NCBI GenBank assembly: GCA_027077795.1
Contig: JALWTT010000013.1
Location: forward strand, 1 to 64,000
DNA: 64,000 nt
Reading direction: 5' to 3'
Source of the DNA: Thermotogaceae bacterium
GTDB taxonomy: Bacteria; Thermotogota; Thermotogae; Thermotogales; Thermotogaceae
The notes under the pieces were generated by a model. It worked only from the letters and a program-made list of their open reading frames with translations, was not told where the DNA came from and did no database searches. Below, one piece after another: positions 42,831 through 51,892 of the stretch; within the stretch, counting starts at the first letter, position 1, and each line of letters starts with the position of its first letter. The position numbers and the translations under genes were made by a program.

Positions 42831-44021
42831 TTGAAATTGTTCACTTTGGTGGCTTCGTTTGTATCGGTGTTTCTGATGATATATCTTGCGTTTTTCTTCC
42901 CCGGTTTTGTTTTGAACCATTTCCTGACGGGCTTCAGGTTGAAAAGTCCCATGCATTTTCTCATAGTCGGTCATGACAGGAATATCGAAGGAACTTCGAG
43001 GGCTGATGTCATACTGGTTGTAGGGCTGGATCTTGAGAAAAAGAAGATGCTCCTTTTGAGTGTGCCGCGAGATCTAGAGTGGAACGGAAAGAGAGTCAAC
43101 TCGTACTTCAACTTCGGAGTGAACAAGCTGAAGGGGATTGTGGAAGACATATTGGGGATAAAGATGGACGGGTATGCTGTGTTCGACTACAACTCGTTCA
43201 AGATTTTGGGTGATGAGCTTGGACCAGTTGAAGTCGTCGTGAAGGAGCCGATGAACTACGTGGATGAGGTTCAGAACTTGAGGATAAATTTCTTACCGGG
43301 TGTTCACAAGTTGAATGGAGAACAACTTCTGGCGTATATAAGGTACAGAAAAGGTGGAATGGGAGATTTGGACAGAATAAAGAGACAAAGAGAGGTTTTC
43401 TCCGAGCTGTTTTCAAAAGCTTTGAACATGTCAGTTGAGAGAGCAGCTGACTTGTATTCAAAACTAATGAACAGCGTTAGCACGGATATCAGCGAGTCTG
43501 AGATAATGGCAATCCTTTTAAGGTTAAAAAGAGGGGTGTCGATGAATTTCATGCAGCTTCCTGTGAAACCACTTGATAATGGTAGAGTGGTACTCGATGA
43601 GAAAAAATTCAAAGATGTAAAAGAAAGATTTCTCACCTTTGCCACCGAAAGTTCGGGGAGAGCTTATCACATAGTCCTGATGAACGCCAAGAGAAATAAA
43701 AGCAAGTATTTCAGGCCCATAGAGGAAAAGCGCTGGATACTCATGGTTGGATTCAAACCAGATGAGATTCTTTGGGAAGACACCGGTATTATTCTCAAAG
43801 GTAGCATTCTTTTGATCTGCACGAAGGATCACAAGGCACGGGAGGATCTGTACAGGATAGTCGAGAAGGTTTATCCCCACAGAAGTTTTAAAGTCAGGTG
43901 GGCAGCTTATCTGGATGGTGCGGATCTGTACTACAGGATAATGGAGAGGGCTCTCAAGATAAGAAGGTATCTGGAAAGACCCATAGATGCCGTGGTAATT
44001 CTGGGGGAAGTTGGAGGATGA
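42831..44021 (+). CDS. LytR-CpsA-Psr (LCP) family protein
   Basis: About 396 residues. One N-terminal membrane helix (FTLVASFVSVFLMIYLAFFF), then the LCP domain: FLIVGHDRNIEGTSRADVI, LLSVPRDLEWNGKRVNSYF, GVHKLNGEQLLAYIRYRKG, GDLDRIKRQREV with the conserved Asp/Arg residues that bind polyprenyl pyrophosphate. LCP enzymes attach glycopolymers to peptidoglycan or proteins. A C-terminal LytR_C-like region follows. TTG at 42831 is preferred because GAGGTGA precedes it; ATG 42798 lies inside topA. Common in monoderms, less so in diderms. Confidence 0.88.
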   Translation: MKLFTLVASFVSVFLMIYLAFFFPGFVLNHFLTGFRLKSPMHFLIVGHDRNIEGTSRADVILVVGLDLEKKKMLLLSVPRDLEWNGKRVNSYFNFGVNKLKGIVEDILGIKMDGYAVFDYNSFKILGDELGPVEVVVKEPMNYVDEVQNLRINFLPGVHKLNGEQLLAYIRYRKGGMGDLDRIKRQREVFSELFSKALNMSVERAADLYSKLMNSVSTDISESEIMAILLRLKRGVSMNFMQLPVKPLDNGRVVLDEKKFKDVKERFLTFATESSGRAYHIVLMNAKRNKSKYFRPIEEKRWILMVGFKPDEILWEDTGIILKGSILLICTKDHKAREDLYRIVEKVYPHRSFKVRWAAYLDGADLYYRIMERALKIRRYLERPIDAVVILGEVGG

Positions 44022-44495
44022 TCACCATCTGTACAAAATTTGATACGCTCTATACGTGATCTCTATCTTCCTCAGATACCTTTCAGCGGCTTCAGAGTTC
44101 ATCCCGTTTTCATAGGCTTTTGGGCCAATGTTATAAGCCTTCAAGGCTTTTTCCAGATCCCCGTACTTGTCCATCAGGTATTTCAAATAGGAAGCCCCGA
44201 TCTTTATGTTGTCAGATGGTTTTCCGAGCTTTCCAGAAATTCCGAGTTTTTCAGAAATCCACTTCGCAGTGTGTGGCATGACCTGAGTGAGGCCAACGGC
44301 ACCGGCTGGAGATACAGCATAAGGGTTGAAAGAACTCTCAACCTTTATGAGAGCTATGAGAAGAGCTGGATCGATTTTGAGCTCTCTTGATATGGTTAAG
44401 ACTTCCTCCCTGTACTTCAGGGGGAAATTCGCCACGAAAAACCTTAGGGACAGGGAGAGCATCATGAGAACCATTGAAATGGCAAGAAGCCTCAT
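44022..44495 (-). CDS. Lytic transglycosylase (SLT domain)
   Basis: 157 residues: signal anchor (LLAISMVLMMLSLSLRFFVA) then a compact SLT domain. The catalytic Glu is in ALIKVESSFNPYAVS, followed by GAVGLTQVMPHTA, NIKIGASYLKYLMDKYG and KALKAYNIGP. Cleaves peptidoglycan glycan strands to the 1,6-anhydro form. ATG overlaps the upstream stop (TGATG). Its stop abuts the stop of the LCP gene at a shared TGATCA. Confidence 0.93.
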   Translation of the reverse strand: MRLLAISMVLMMLSLSLRFFVANFPLKYREEVLTISRELKIDPALLIALIKVESSFNPYAVSPAGAVGLTQVMPHTAKWISEKLGISGKLGKPSDNIKIGASYLKYLMDKYGDLEKALKAYNIGPKAYENGMNSEAAERYLRKIEITYRAYQILYRW

Positions 44496-45601
44496 CACAG
44501 TTTTTCCCTTACCTTCTCGTAGATGCTTCTCACCGTGTCGTAGTCGAAATTTCCATATGTGACTTTCAGATGTTTTGCTTTGGAAGTTCTCTTTGACCAA
44601 TTTTCTATATCTTCATCGCTGATCGTTATATTTGCGTTGTAGACTCCGAGTTTCTCCAGGAACTTTTCCAGATTTTCCACATCTCCGAAGGGCTTTATAG
44701 CCTCTCTCACCACTTGGCCATTCTCTTCCATCATGACCTTCAGCGTTTCGATCAGAAACATCCCGGTGGCTTGGCCATGTCTCACACCTTTGAAGGTCGT
44801 CACTGGATATCCAAAAGCGTGGTTCACAGTTGTTCCAGATTGAGCTATAACCACTCCAGCTAACGTGGATGCATACATCATCCTTTCCCTGACCTCGAGG
44901 TTATCGGGATACTTCATCGCCATTTCCAGGTTGTCCCTTATCAGATTTACGGCTTCTGATGCCATCATCTGAACCATACGATTGGACCTTCTTGAAACGA
45001 ACCCCTCTATTGCATGACATAATGCATCTATTCCCGTTGACATGGTCAGGTCTGTCGGCATCGTCACAGTGTATCTAGGATCTGCGAAAGAAATTGTGGG
45101 AAAAGTGAAATCTGTACCAAATCCACCCTTGTATCCTTCATCGCTTGTGATCACCGAGTACTGTGTTACTTCACTTCCCGTTCCAGATGTTGTGGGGATT
45201 TCCACGACGGGAAGCATTTTGTCATACTTGCTGGCATTGTATATCTCTTCAACTTCAAGATCAGGATTTGATAGGAGTATTGCTAAGGCTTTTGCGAAAT
45301 CCATTGGACTTCCCCCTCCAAGTCCTATCACGAAATCAACGCTTTTCCCCTGAAAGAGTTTCCGTGCGTTCCTGAGCATATCGAAGGATGGGTTTTCACC
45401 GACCCTGTTGTAGATTTCGTATTCCACTCCTTGCTCATCCAGAACATCCTTTAAATCGTCCAACGATCCGTTTCTGGAGGAACTCTTCCCCGTGGTTATC
45501 ACGGCTTTCCTTCCAAGCTCTCTCATAAGATGTCCATTTTCAAAGAGAGCGTTTTCTCCAAAGAAGAGTTTCGGTGGCTCGAAAAACCTCCAGCTCACCA
45601 T
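44495..45601 (-). CDS. Iron-containing alcohol dehydrogenase
   Basis: 368 residues. FFGENALFENG, IGLGGGSPMDFAKALA, PTTSGTGSEVTQYSVI, and the metal ligands (D in STGIDALCHAIEGFVS, His in VNHAFGYPVTTFKGVRHGQA). Oxidises or reduces small alcohols/aldehydes with NAD(P), similar to butanol or lactaldehyde dehydrogenases. It starts within the last codons of the adenosyltransferase gene. Specific substrate not evident. Confidence 0.95.
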   Translation of the reverse strand: MVSWRFFEPPKLFFGENALFENGHLMRELGRKAVITTGKSSSRNGSLDDLKDVLDEQGVEYEIYNRVGENPSFDMLRNARKLFQGKSVDFVIGLGGGSPMDFAKALAILLSNPDLEVEEIYNASKYDKMLPVVEIPTTSGTGSEVTQYSVITSDEGYKGGFGTDFTFPTISFADPRYTVTMPTDLTMSTGIDALCHAIEGFVSRRSNRMVQMMASEAVNLIRDNLEMAMKYPDNLEVRERMMYASTLAGVVIAQSGTTVNHAFGYPVTTFKGVRHGQATGMFLIETLKVMMEENGQVVREAIKPFGDVENLEKFLEKLGVYNANITISDEDIENWSKRTSKAKHLKVTYGNFDYDTVRSIYEKVREKL

Positions 45602-46104
45602 TCGACCCCCTTTCTCGCCTCAACACCTTTTTGGTAATAATGCTTAACCTCTCTCATTTCGGTGACGAGATCTGCTTCCTCGATCACTTCTTTTGGAGCG
45701 TATCTTCCAGTTATCACCAGCTCCACTCCGCTGGGCTTTTCACGGATAACCTCGAGTAGATCCTCAACTTCCATGGCTTTCAGATGGACAGCGACATTTG
45801 CCTCGTCCAATATCACGATGTCGTATCCCTCTTTAAAGGCATCTTTTGCCCTTTCAATTCCTCTTTTGCAAAGCTCTTTCACCTTTTCGCTGGGTTCCCC
45901 AACTACGAATTCCTTCGTTCCGAAAAGCTCGTAATCTATACCCAGCCTTTTAAAAGAATCGTGTTCACTGTATTCCATACCTTTCAGAAATTGTATTATC
46001 ATAACCCTATATCCAGCTCCAACAGCTCGGAGGGCCAAACCAAAGGCTGCTGTACTCTTGCCCTTTCCGTTCCCCGTGTACACCTGAACAAATCCCTTCT
46101 CCAT
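45595..46104 (-). CDS. cobO: Cob(I)alamin adenosyltransferase (CobA/CobO type)
   Basis: 169 residues. P-loop in VYTGNGKGKSTAAFGLALRA, IIQFLKGMEYSE, DIVILDEANVAVHLKAM, ELVITGRYAPKEVIEEADLV. Makes adenosylcobalamin from cob(I)alamin and ATP. It provides the cofactor required by the B12-binding protein encoded at 31884, although no other cobalamin gene is in the window. ATG start. Confidence 0.96.
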   Translation of the reverse strand: MEKGFVQVYTGNGKGKSTAAFGLALRAVGAGYRVMIIQFLKGMEYSEHDSFKRLGIDYELFGTKEFVVGEPSEKVKELCKRGIERAKDAFKEGYDIVILDEANVAVHLKAMEVEDLLEVIREKPSGVELVITGRYAPKEVIEEADLVTEMREVKHYYQKGVEARKGVEW

Positions 46105-46115
46105 TCTACCCCCCC

Positions 46116-46673
46116 TCAGAAATCTATCATATCAGAAATCTTATCAAGGGTTTTTTTACCTATTCCTGGAACCCGGAGAAGGTCCTTCGGACTTCTATAG
46201 GGCCTGTTCTCTATTATTCTTTTGGCTTTTACTATCCCTATACCCGGGAGTTTTTTCAGCTCTTCAACTGTTGCGGTGTTCACATTTACCTTCATCCCAT
46301 TTTTTGCGGATTCTAAGGTGGTTCCGGGATCAGAGATTGTTATGTATGGCTTTATCCTCTCAAATGTCTTTTCTCCTATTCCAGAGACGTTGACCACATC
46401 TTCGATCCTCTTGAAAGGACCATTTTCATTCCTATACCTGACTATGGCCTTTGCCTTTATCTGACCGATCATGGGGAGCTTTTCCAGATCTTTCTCCGAT
46501 GCTTTATTCAGATCTATCGGAAACTCCAGAGTTTTCCTGGGATCAACCGATTTCTCGGCGTTTTCAGGCTCACTGAAATCGTTTATTATCACACCCAGGA
46601 GTAAGAAGAGACCCACCAGGGTTAGAAGCAGCAGCCTTTTTTCCAGAGGAGTTATTCGCAACCTGCCACGCAT
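46116..46673 (-). CDS. ComEA-like protein with two helix-hairpin-helix domains
   Basis: 185 residues. A membrane helix near residues 13-31 (RLLLLTLVGLFLLLGVII) is followed by two tandem HhH units: DLNKASEKDLEKLPMIGQIK with VSGIGEKTFERIKPYI, and NVNTATVEELKKLPGIGIVK with VPGIGKKTLDKISDMI. ComEA binds double-stranded DNA outside the membrane during natural transformation; most have a single such unit pair, so this is a duplicated form. Start overlaps the upstream gene by 22 bp. Confidence 0.88.
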   Translation of the reverse strand: MRGRLRITPLEKRLLLLTLVGLFLLLGVIINDFSEPENAEKSVDPRKTLEFPIDLNKASEKDLEKLPMIGQIKAKAIVRYRNENGPFKRIEDVVNVSGIGEKTFERIKPYITISDPGTTLESAKNGMKVNVNTATVEELKKLPGIGIVKAKRIIENRPYRSPKDLLRVPGIGKKTLDKISDMIDF

Positions 46674-47359
46674 GCCGTATACTCCCTTTCGTATAACCTC
46701 GTTTTCCGTTCTATCTCGTTCCAGTTTTGGGCTTTCATGAAATCTCTAGCAGATTCTCTGGAAGGGAATGATCCTATGGCGACCGAGTACATGGGCGAAC
46801 CATCTTTTGTGAATTTCACTATGAAAGCCGGTAGTGCCATCTCTCTTAGATCTAGCATCTTTGCTTGAGCGAATCCCAGATGTCTGGTCGCCATGAAATA
46901 AACACCGTATGCCCTTCTTTCTGGGAGTAGGGAGACTCTCGTACATTCCTTCGTGAATGTGACAGAGTAGATTTCACCTGTGGCTTCGGATATGATATAT
47001 TCAGGTCCACAACTTCCGATAGCCTTGAGAGAATCCTCTTTTGATAGGGTGTATATGTAAACGGGAGAGGTTCTGTTCAAGATAGTAGCGGCGTTCAGAA
47101 CCAGCTCAGGGTAATCGAACTTCACCATCTCAACCTGTCTTTCTGAAACACTCACTGCTTTCTCCTTGGGAGCTTCTGGCACTTTGAACGTTCCCTTTAT
47201 CTCCACAACACGGACTTCAACAGAGGCCTTCTTGTACTTCAGGTATATGAGCCACGCAGATTCTATGAGCACCACAACGGACAGGGATATCACGATCCAA
47301 CTGATCCACTTGATCTGATTGTTCGAGAGCTTAACGGTTCTTCTTCTCAGATAGATCAC
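46652..47359 (-). CDS. Single-pass membrane protein with SPOR-like C-terminus
   Basis: About 235 residues. A basic N-terminus and one membrane helix (IKWISWIVISLSVVVLIESA) precede an extracytoplasmic region of ~180 residues. The C-terminal part (MYSVAIGSFPSRESARDFMK) resembles a SPOR peptidoglycan-binding fold by pattern only. Two Cys pairs (GSCGPE/KECTRV and CVAGC) could form disulfides. The GTG at 47359 is the most plausible start near the promoter; the Shine-Dalgarno is poor. The frame is open to 47713 but that part is antisense to the next gene. Function unknown. Confidence 0.55.
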   Translation of the reverse strand: MIYLRRRTVKLSNNQIKWISWIVISLSVVVLIESAWLIYLKYKKASVEVRVVEIKGTFKVPEAPKEKAVSVSERQVEMVKFDYPELVLNAATILNRTSPVYIYTLSKEDSLKAIGSCGPEYIISEATGEIYSVTFTKECTRVSLLPERRAYGVYFMATRHLGFAQAKMLDLREMALPAFIVKFTKDGSPMYSVAIGSFPSRESARDFMKAQNWNEIERKTRLYEREYTACVAGCE

Positions 47360-47366
47360 TCCCCGG

Positions 47367-47396
47367 TTCAGAAGTATAACATCAGGATGATAGAAT
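47367..47396 (+). promoter_or_regulatory. Candidate promoter of the Pel-type operon
   Basis: TTCAGA (47367-47372), 18-bp spacer, TAGAAT (47391-47396) with a TGA extension (TGn). The Shine-Dalgarno of the first gene follows at about 47404-47414. It overlaps the divergent promoter at 47373-47403. Confidence 0.4.
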
Positions 47397-47403
47397 TCAT
47401 CAA
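47373..47403 (-). promoter_or_regulatory. Candidate promoter of the SPOR-comEA-cobO operon
   Basis: On the minus strand TTGATG (47398-47403), 19-bp spacer, and an extended -10 TGT TATACT (hexamer 47373-47378). It is interlaced with the divergent Pel promoter so that both cannot be occupied together. Confidence 0.45.
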
Positions 47404-47417
47404 GGGGAGGGGAGAGT

Positions 47418-48398
47418 GTGTTTGAAAAGTTGAGGGAAATCGATGAGGATGGGATCTTTATTGTGTATCCATCCGAGTTTGATTCCATAGAGCTGATGAA
47501 TCTCATGGCACCCTCCTTCGTTGTAGGAATTAAGGATGGTGGATACATAGTGATATTCGATCCCAGGAGCACGACTGTTTCCGGAATGTTTGAAACCACG
47601 AATAGCCCTTCCTTGAGACGTATTGAAGAGATGTTTCGGACCCTCTTGCACATGGATGTCTCGGTTGAGAAAAAGATGAGCTTTGAAAATTCCACGAGTA
47701 TCATAGACTCCATAAGAGAAGATGTGGAATTCTACGAAAGTATGGGGGTTGCCGTGCTCGAGACAGATTCTTCCGAACCTCTGAGCGAAGTGGAGTTCTC
47801 AAAAGTGCTTGACAGGTTCCGGATATTCGCCATGGTTTCAAGCTACACGAAAAATCAGAGGTACTCGCCGGAGGAGTGTTTCATCTCCCTATCACCTGGG
47901 GTGTCCGGTATGAGTGCTTTCCTATCTGTGGAGACTAGGTTTATGATCTGGCTGAAGAATGAGACGAAAGTCGAAGGGGAGAAATTTCGGTATTCTCTGA
48001 TAAGAGCTTTCAACGTCGTCGTCGCGAAGTTGACCGGGAAATTCGGGTACGAGAGGATGTCAATTCTTCCGTATGAGACCATGATCATTCTCACGAGAGA
48101 TGTGGAGAAGTTCGAGAAGTTCTTAAAGGTACTGGATGCGCTCAATGAGAAGATAAAGCCGTATCTCGTGAGCAAGTTCCCCATTTGGGCTGAAAAGATG
48201 AGGTCGTTCGAAAAGATAAACATCATAGATGCGGTAAAGTCAAAGGAGGACTTTCTCGATATGATAGCGTCCATACCGAACGACAGAGGGGTGGAAATAT
48301 TGAAAAGTAGGATATCGAGTTCCATCGAGGATTTCAACAACCGACTTTCTATGATAGGTGAGGAGTTGGGAAAATGGATGGAAGATCTGCTGAGATAA
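47418..48398 (+). CDS. Unknown protein, first gene of the Pel-type operon
   Basis: 326 residues; I do not recognise a family. No signal peptide or membrane helix is visible, so it is likely cytoplasmic. It appears alpha/beta with a charged helical C-terminus (ISSSIEDFNNRLSMIGEELG). Segments such as GIFIVYPSEFDSIELMNLM and YIVIFDPRSTT look like buried strands. GTG start with GGGGAGGGGAG upstream. It overlaps the next gene by 25 bp, so it is co-translated with the polysaccharide genes and is a candidate accessory or regulatory component. Confidence 0.7.
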   Translation: MFEKLREIDEDGIFIVYPSEFDSIELMNLMAPSFVVGIKDGGYIVIFDPRSTTVSGMFETTNSPSLRRIEEMFRTLLHMDVSVEKKMSFENSTSIIDSIREDVEFYESMGVAVLETDSSEPLSEVEFSKVLDRFRIFAMVSSYTKNQRYSPEECFISLSPGVSGMSAFLSVETRFMIWLKNETKVEGEKFRYSLIRAFNVVVAKLTGKFGYERMSILPYETMIILTRDVEKFEKFLKVLDALNEKIKPYLVSKFPIWAEKMRSFEKINIIDAVKSKEDFLDMIASIPNDRGVEILKSRISSSIEDFNNRLSMIGEELGKWMEDLLR

Positions 48399-50512
48399 TG
48401 CTTTTGGTTTTAATTGGAACGCTCTTGTTTCCCAAGGTGCTGCTGCTTTACAAATCCTCAGAGAATGGATACGGCTACAGTCTGTTGAAGACCTATATAG
48501 TGCCATCTTTGAACGAGATAGGCGAGAGCTACGACTTCGTTGATATCGAAAAGGGTTTCCCGAATTTTTCCGGATACGAGATGGTGATAAGCTGCTACTA
48601 TTCCTCCAAGATGAAAGGTGCAAAATCGTATTTGAGAAAGCTTGAGAAATACCTATCTGGAGGAGGAAAACTCTTCGTTATAAACAACCTAGGGGCTTTT
48701 TCAGATCCAAATGGTCCTTCCCCATCCCTTGCGGATTTGAATTCGGTTTTCAACCTACTAGGGGTGGAGTACGAATACGGTTGGAAAAAGATCGTAGCAA
48801 AGTACTCCTACGATGAGAGATATTTGACTGGACCTGTTCCGAAAAACAAGGTGATTTCCATGGACGAGTTTGAGGTGTTCGCAAAAAAGACAAAGGTTAT
48901 CCTAAGCGTTAAAGATTCCGGAAAGATCTATCCCCTGGTTTTCTTCAACAGAAAGGGAGGAGTTGCGCTGTACGACAGCGCTTTCAACGAGAAAGGGGTC
49001 CCATTTTTGAACCTCGGGAAGATAGTTAAGGAAATAATCCTGGACCATAGTGGAAACATTGCGCTCTTTCTGGGAAGAAATGAAAGCGTTGAGGAGATGC
49101 TGAGGGAATTGCATTTCACAATAGTGAGGGATACTAGAAGACTCTCACGGGATCCGGAGGTTGTATTCGATTTCAACAAGGATTTGAAGGATGTTGAGAG
49201 CTACTTAAAAAAAGGAATAACAGTCGTTTGGATAACCACTGGCGATAAGGTGGCAGAGGGAACGGTGAATCTCGATGATTCGCTGGATATCCCTAGGAAA
49301 GTCCCAACTTACAATACAAAGGTTAGATACTTCAGCGCCCCAGGTGAATTCACACCATTGCTCGATATAGATGGGAAAGCTGTTGCATGGCTTTCCGGAA
49401 ATCTGGTGTATTTTCCGGCAGATCTAGCGGTGAAGGAGTTCCGGGGGGTTATATTGGATTCCGTGATGATGGCTGCTAAACGTATCGCCATCCCAATTGT
49501 AAACGGTTTTGCCATATTTCTGGACGATTTCCCTCTACCAGCATACAACGTGAAAAGAAAAATGATAACCCGAGAATTCGGGGATATAACGGATGGGGAA
49601 TTCTACTATGATATATGGTGGAAAGATATGGAAAAGCTTGCGAAGGATTTGAACCTTCACTACATTTCGGCGCTTGTAACTGCCTACAGTGACAAGCCCT
49701 ATCCCCCATATGATTTTATGGAATTCCTGGAAAGCAAGCTTCCGATTGAATTCTTGGAAAGAAGCCATGAGAATTTGGAAGTAAATCTCCACGGATACAA
49801 CCACCTCTCTCCGATATCGAAGAATTGGAATGAGGAAAATCTGATCGAAGCTTACCGATCCCTTGATGTTTTCCTGGAGAATATCTGTGATTTTGAACCA
49901 GTGGTTTTTGTGGCTCCGAACAACAAGGTTGATTGGATGGGTGCAGAAGCCGTCAAGCGGGTTTTCCCAACTGTTGAGGTTCTAGGAACTGCGTATTATG
50001 GTGATGAATCGCTGGATTTCGGCGAGTTTGGATACAGAAAAGGATTTGTAATCATCCCTAGAACGACCAGTGGATATTATCCCATGAATCGCCTTCTTTA
50101 CCAATCGATATCCACAGTTCTGAGTTTGGGAACGTATCAGTATTTCATCCACCCAGATGACCTGTTCTCAAAGGACAGAAATCCAAGCAGTTTGAAGTGG
50201 AAAACCATGCTTGGAAAGCTCAAGGAGTTCTTGAAAACGATGAAAACTTACTATCCCTGGCTGAGGATGCTCACGGGAAAGGATATAGCGGTTATTTTCA
50301 AAGATTATTTTGAAAGTGTTCCAAAGATCGTCTATTCAAGTGAAAGTATTATGATCAAATTTGGAATATCCGTGAGGCTCCCAAGGTACTTCTTCGTGAA
50401 GGCAGGAAAAGATATGAGGATAAAGGGTGGTAAGCTGATCTATGCTATGAAAAATTTCAAAGTTGTGGAGATGACCGATTACGAGATGATCATAAACTTT
50501 GTGAAAAAGTGA
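48374..50512 (+). CDS. DUF2194 / PelA-like polysaccharide deacetylase
   Basis: 712 residues with an N-terminal signal anchor (IMLLVLIGTLLFPKVLLLY). The first ~370 residues form an unassigned extracellular region. The deacetylase part carries the motifs expected for de-N-acetylation of polymer: Asp384-Asp385 (AIFLDDFPLPAYN) and His473-x3-His477 (NLHGYNHLSPIS), typical of carbohydrate esterase 4-like folds. In Gram-positive pel loci a PelA-type deacetylase is membrane-tethered in the same way. ATG 48374 with GAGGAG upstream. The family label DUF2194 is from memory of similar architecture. Confidence 0.72.
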   Translation: MDGRSAEIMLLVLIGTLLFPKVLLLYKSSENGYGYSLLKTYIVPSLNEIGESYDFVDIEKGFPNFSGYEMVISCYYSSKMKGAKSYLRKLEKYLSGGGKLFVINNLGAFSDPNGPSPSLADLNSVFNLLGVEYEYGWKKIVAKYSYDERYLTGPVPKNKVISMDEFEVFAKKTKVILSVKDSGKIYPLVFFNRKGGVALYDSAFNEKGVPFLNLGKIVKEIILDHSGNIALFLGRNESVEEMLRELHFTIVRDTRRLSRDPEVVFDFNKDLKDVESYLKKGITVVWITTGDKVAEGTVNLDDSLDIPRKVPTYNTKVRYFSAPGEFTPLLDIDGKAVAWLSGNLVYFPADLAVKEFRGVILDSVMMAAKRIAIPIVNGFAIFLDDFPLPAYNVKRKMITREFGDITDGEFYYDIWWKDMEKLAKDLNLHYISALVTAYSDKPYPPYDFMEFLESKLPIEFLERSHENLEVNLHGYNHLSPISKNWNEENLIEAYRSLDVFLENICDFEPVVFVAPNNKVDWMGAEAVKRVFPTVEVLGTAYYGDESLDFGEFGYRKGFVIIPRTTSGYYPMNRLLYQSISTVLSLGTYQYFIHPDDLFSKDRNPSSLKWKTMLGKLKEFLKTMKTYYPWLRMLTGKDIAVIFKDYFESVPKIVYSSESIMIKFGISVRLPRYFFVKAGKDMRIKGGKLIYAMKNFKVVEMTDYEMIINFVKK

Positions 50513-50521
50513 GGTCACAGT

Positions 50522-51892
50522 TTGGCCGGAATAGGGTTCAAACTCAGAGAGGTTATGAAGAAGAAATTGCTTGTGTTCGATGTTGGAGCGATATTGTACG
50601 CCGTTCTCACAACTTCTGGTCCTTGGCTGATATCTTCGGCGTACATGCTAATAGTGTCGAAATTCTCGAATGTGGACATTTTTTTCACCTCTAGTCTTAT
50701 ATACGCTTTCATTTTCTCCATGATTATATCAGGTGGCTTATCGTTTTTAATCATTAGATACGCGGCGGATGCTTTTTACAGAAAGGATCTGGAAGCGGTC
50801 AGGAAAGCCTATGGTGGCTCCCTGCTTTTCGTAGCCAGCATATCTGCTTCCATCTCCGGGATTTTCTTCCTAGTTCACCACTGTTACAGTGCACCCAATA
50901 TAATACTTTCCATATATTCCCTTACAGCTCTTTCCGTGCTATGGGTACAGATGATATTCGTTTCGGTTTCGGAGAGATTCCTCCCAGTGATACTCTCTTA
51001 TCTGGCGGGGTTCTCCCTTTCCCTAACCCTATCTCTCGTTCTTAGGGCACATCACCTCTTTTTCTTCGACATAGGCATCGGTTTGACAGTGTTCTTGCAG
51101 AACAACTTCATCGTGAAGGTCATAGGGTTTCCCGAAGGTATCTCAATGGATTTTCTCAGAATCTTCAGAACATATCCTCAGAATCTATTCATAGGCTTGG
51201 GATACTACACAGCCGTCTGGGCGGACGATCTCCTGGCGTGGTTCCTCATGGGAAGAGAAGTATTGCCAGGCTTCAGATTTGCCGTAGATTATGATATTCC
51301 AATGTTTCTCGCCTATCTTTTCGTCATACCATCGCTTTCGATGTTCGTCTTTCTGGTGGAAACGGAATTTTACACGGAGTACAAGAGATTCTATCTTAAA
51401 CTCGAAAAGGGAGCTGGCCTTTGGGAAATAAAAAGTCAAGCAGAGAGAATGAGAGAATCAGTTTATTATTCCATCGGTTCCATAGCTGCTGTTCAGATCG
51501 CTGCAGCCTTTGTTGGGATATCCATGAGTGAAACTTTAAAGAAGCTTGGGTTGTCCGCTGTTGCAGCGGGAGTTTTCAAATGGGGCTTGGTGGGGGCGAG
51601 TTTCAACGTCATGTTTCTCACAATCCTTCTGATAACTCTGTACTTTGACTTCAGGGATTTGGCACTTCAAGGGGTTATCGTTTCATTTGTGTGCAACATC
51701 TTGTTTTCAGTTCTAACAATGAAGTTCCACCCAGGTATGGGATTCGCGATGGCGCTCGGCGTGGCGTTCGTATACCTTGCGGTGAGACTCAGAGCAAGAC
51801 TAAATGAGGTCATAATGTACACTTTTACACACATGAAATCGGGCTTGGAGAAATCCGTTCCAATGGTGGTGAAAAACCGTGAAATCAAATGA
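50522..51892 (+). CDS. pelG: PelG-like membrane transporter
   Basis: 456 residues, about twelve membrane helices (for example AILYAVLTTSGPWLISSAYM, AGFSLSLTLSLVL). The N-terminus AGIGFKLREVMKK is the typical PelG start. PelG is a MATE/MOP-like inner-membrane protein that partners PelF, PelD and PelE to synthesise and export the Pel polymer. TTG start at 50522 with GAGGTCACAG upstream. Overlaps pelD by 14 bp. Confidence 0.9.
   Translation: MAGIGFKLREVMKKKLLVFDVGAILYAVLTTSGPWLISSAYMLIVSKFSNVDIFFTSSLIYAFIFSMIISGGLSFLIIRYAADAFYRKDLEAVRKAYGGSLLFVASISASISGIFFLVHHCYSAPNIILSIYSLTALSVLWVQMIFVSVSERFLPVILSYLAGFSLSLTLSLVLRAHHLFFFDIGIGLTVFLQNNFIVKVIGFPEGISMDFLRIFRTYPQNLFIGLGYYTAVWADDLLAWFLMGREVLPGFRFAVDYDIPMFLAYLFVIPSLSMFVFLVETEFYTEYKRFYLKLEKGAGLWEIKSQAERMRESVYYSIGSIAAVQIAAAFVGISMSETLKKLGLSAVAAGVFKWGLVGASFNVMFLTILLITLYFDFRDLALQGVIVSFVCNILFSVLTMKFHPGMGFAMALGVAFVYLAVRLRARLNEVIMYTFTHMKSGLEKSVPMVVKNREIK

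Noticed and set aside
46652-47713. 353-residue open frame extending the SPOR-like protein
   Set aside because: The extension is antisense to the first Pel-operon gene and lacks domain features; a promoter lies at 47373-47403.
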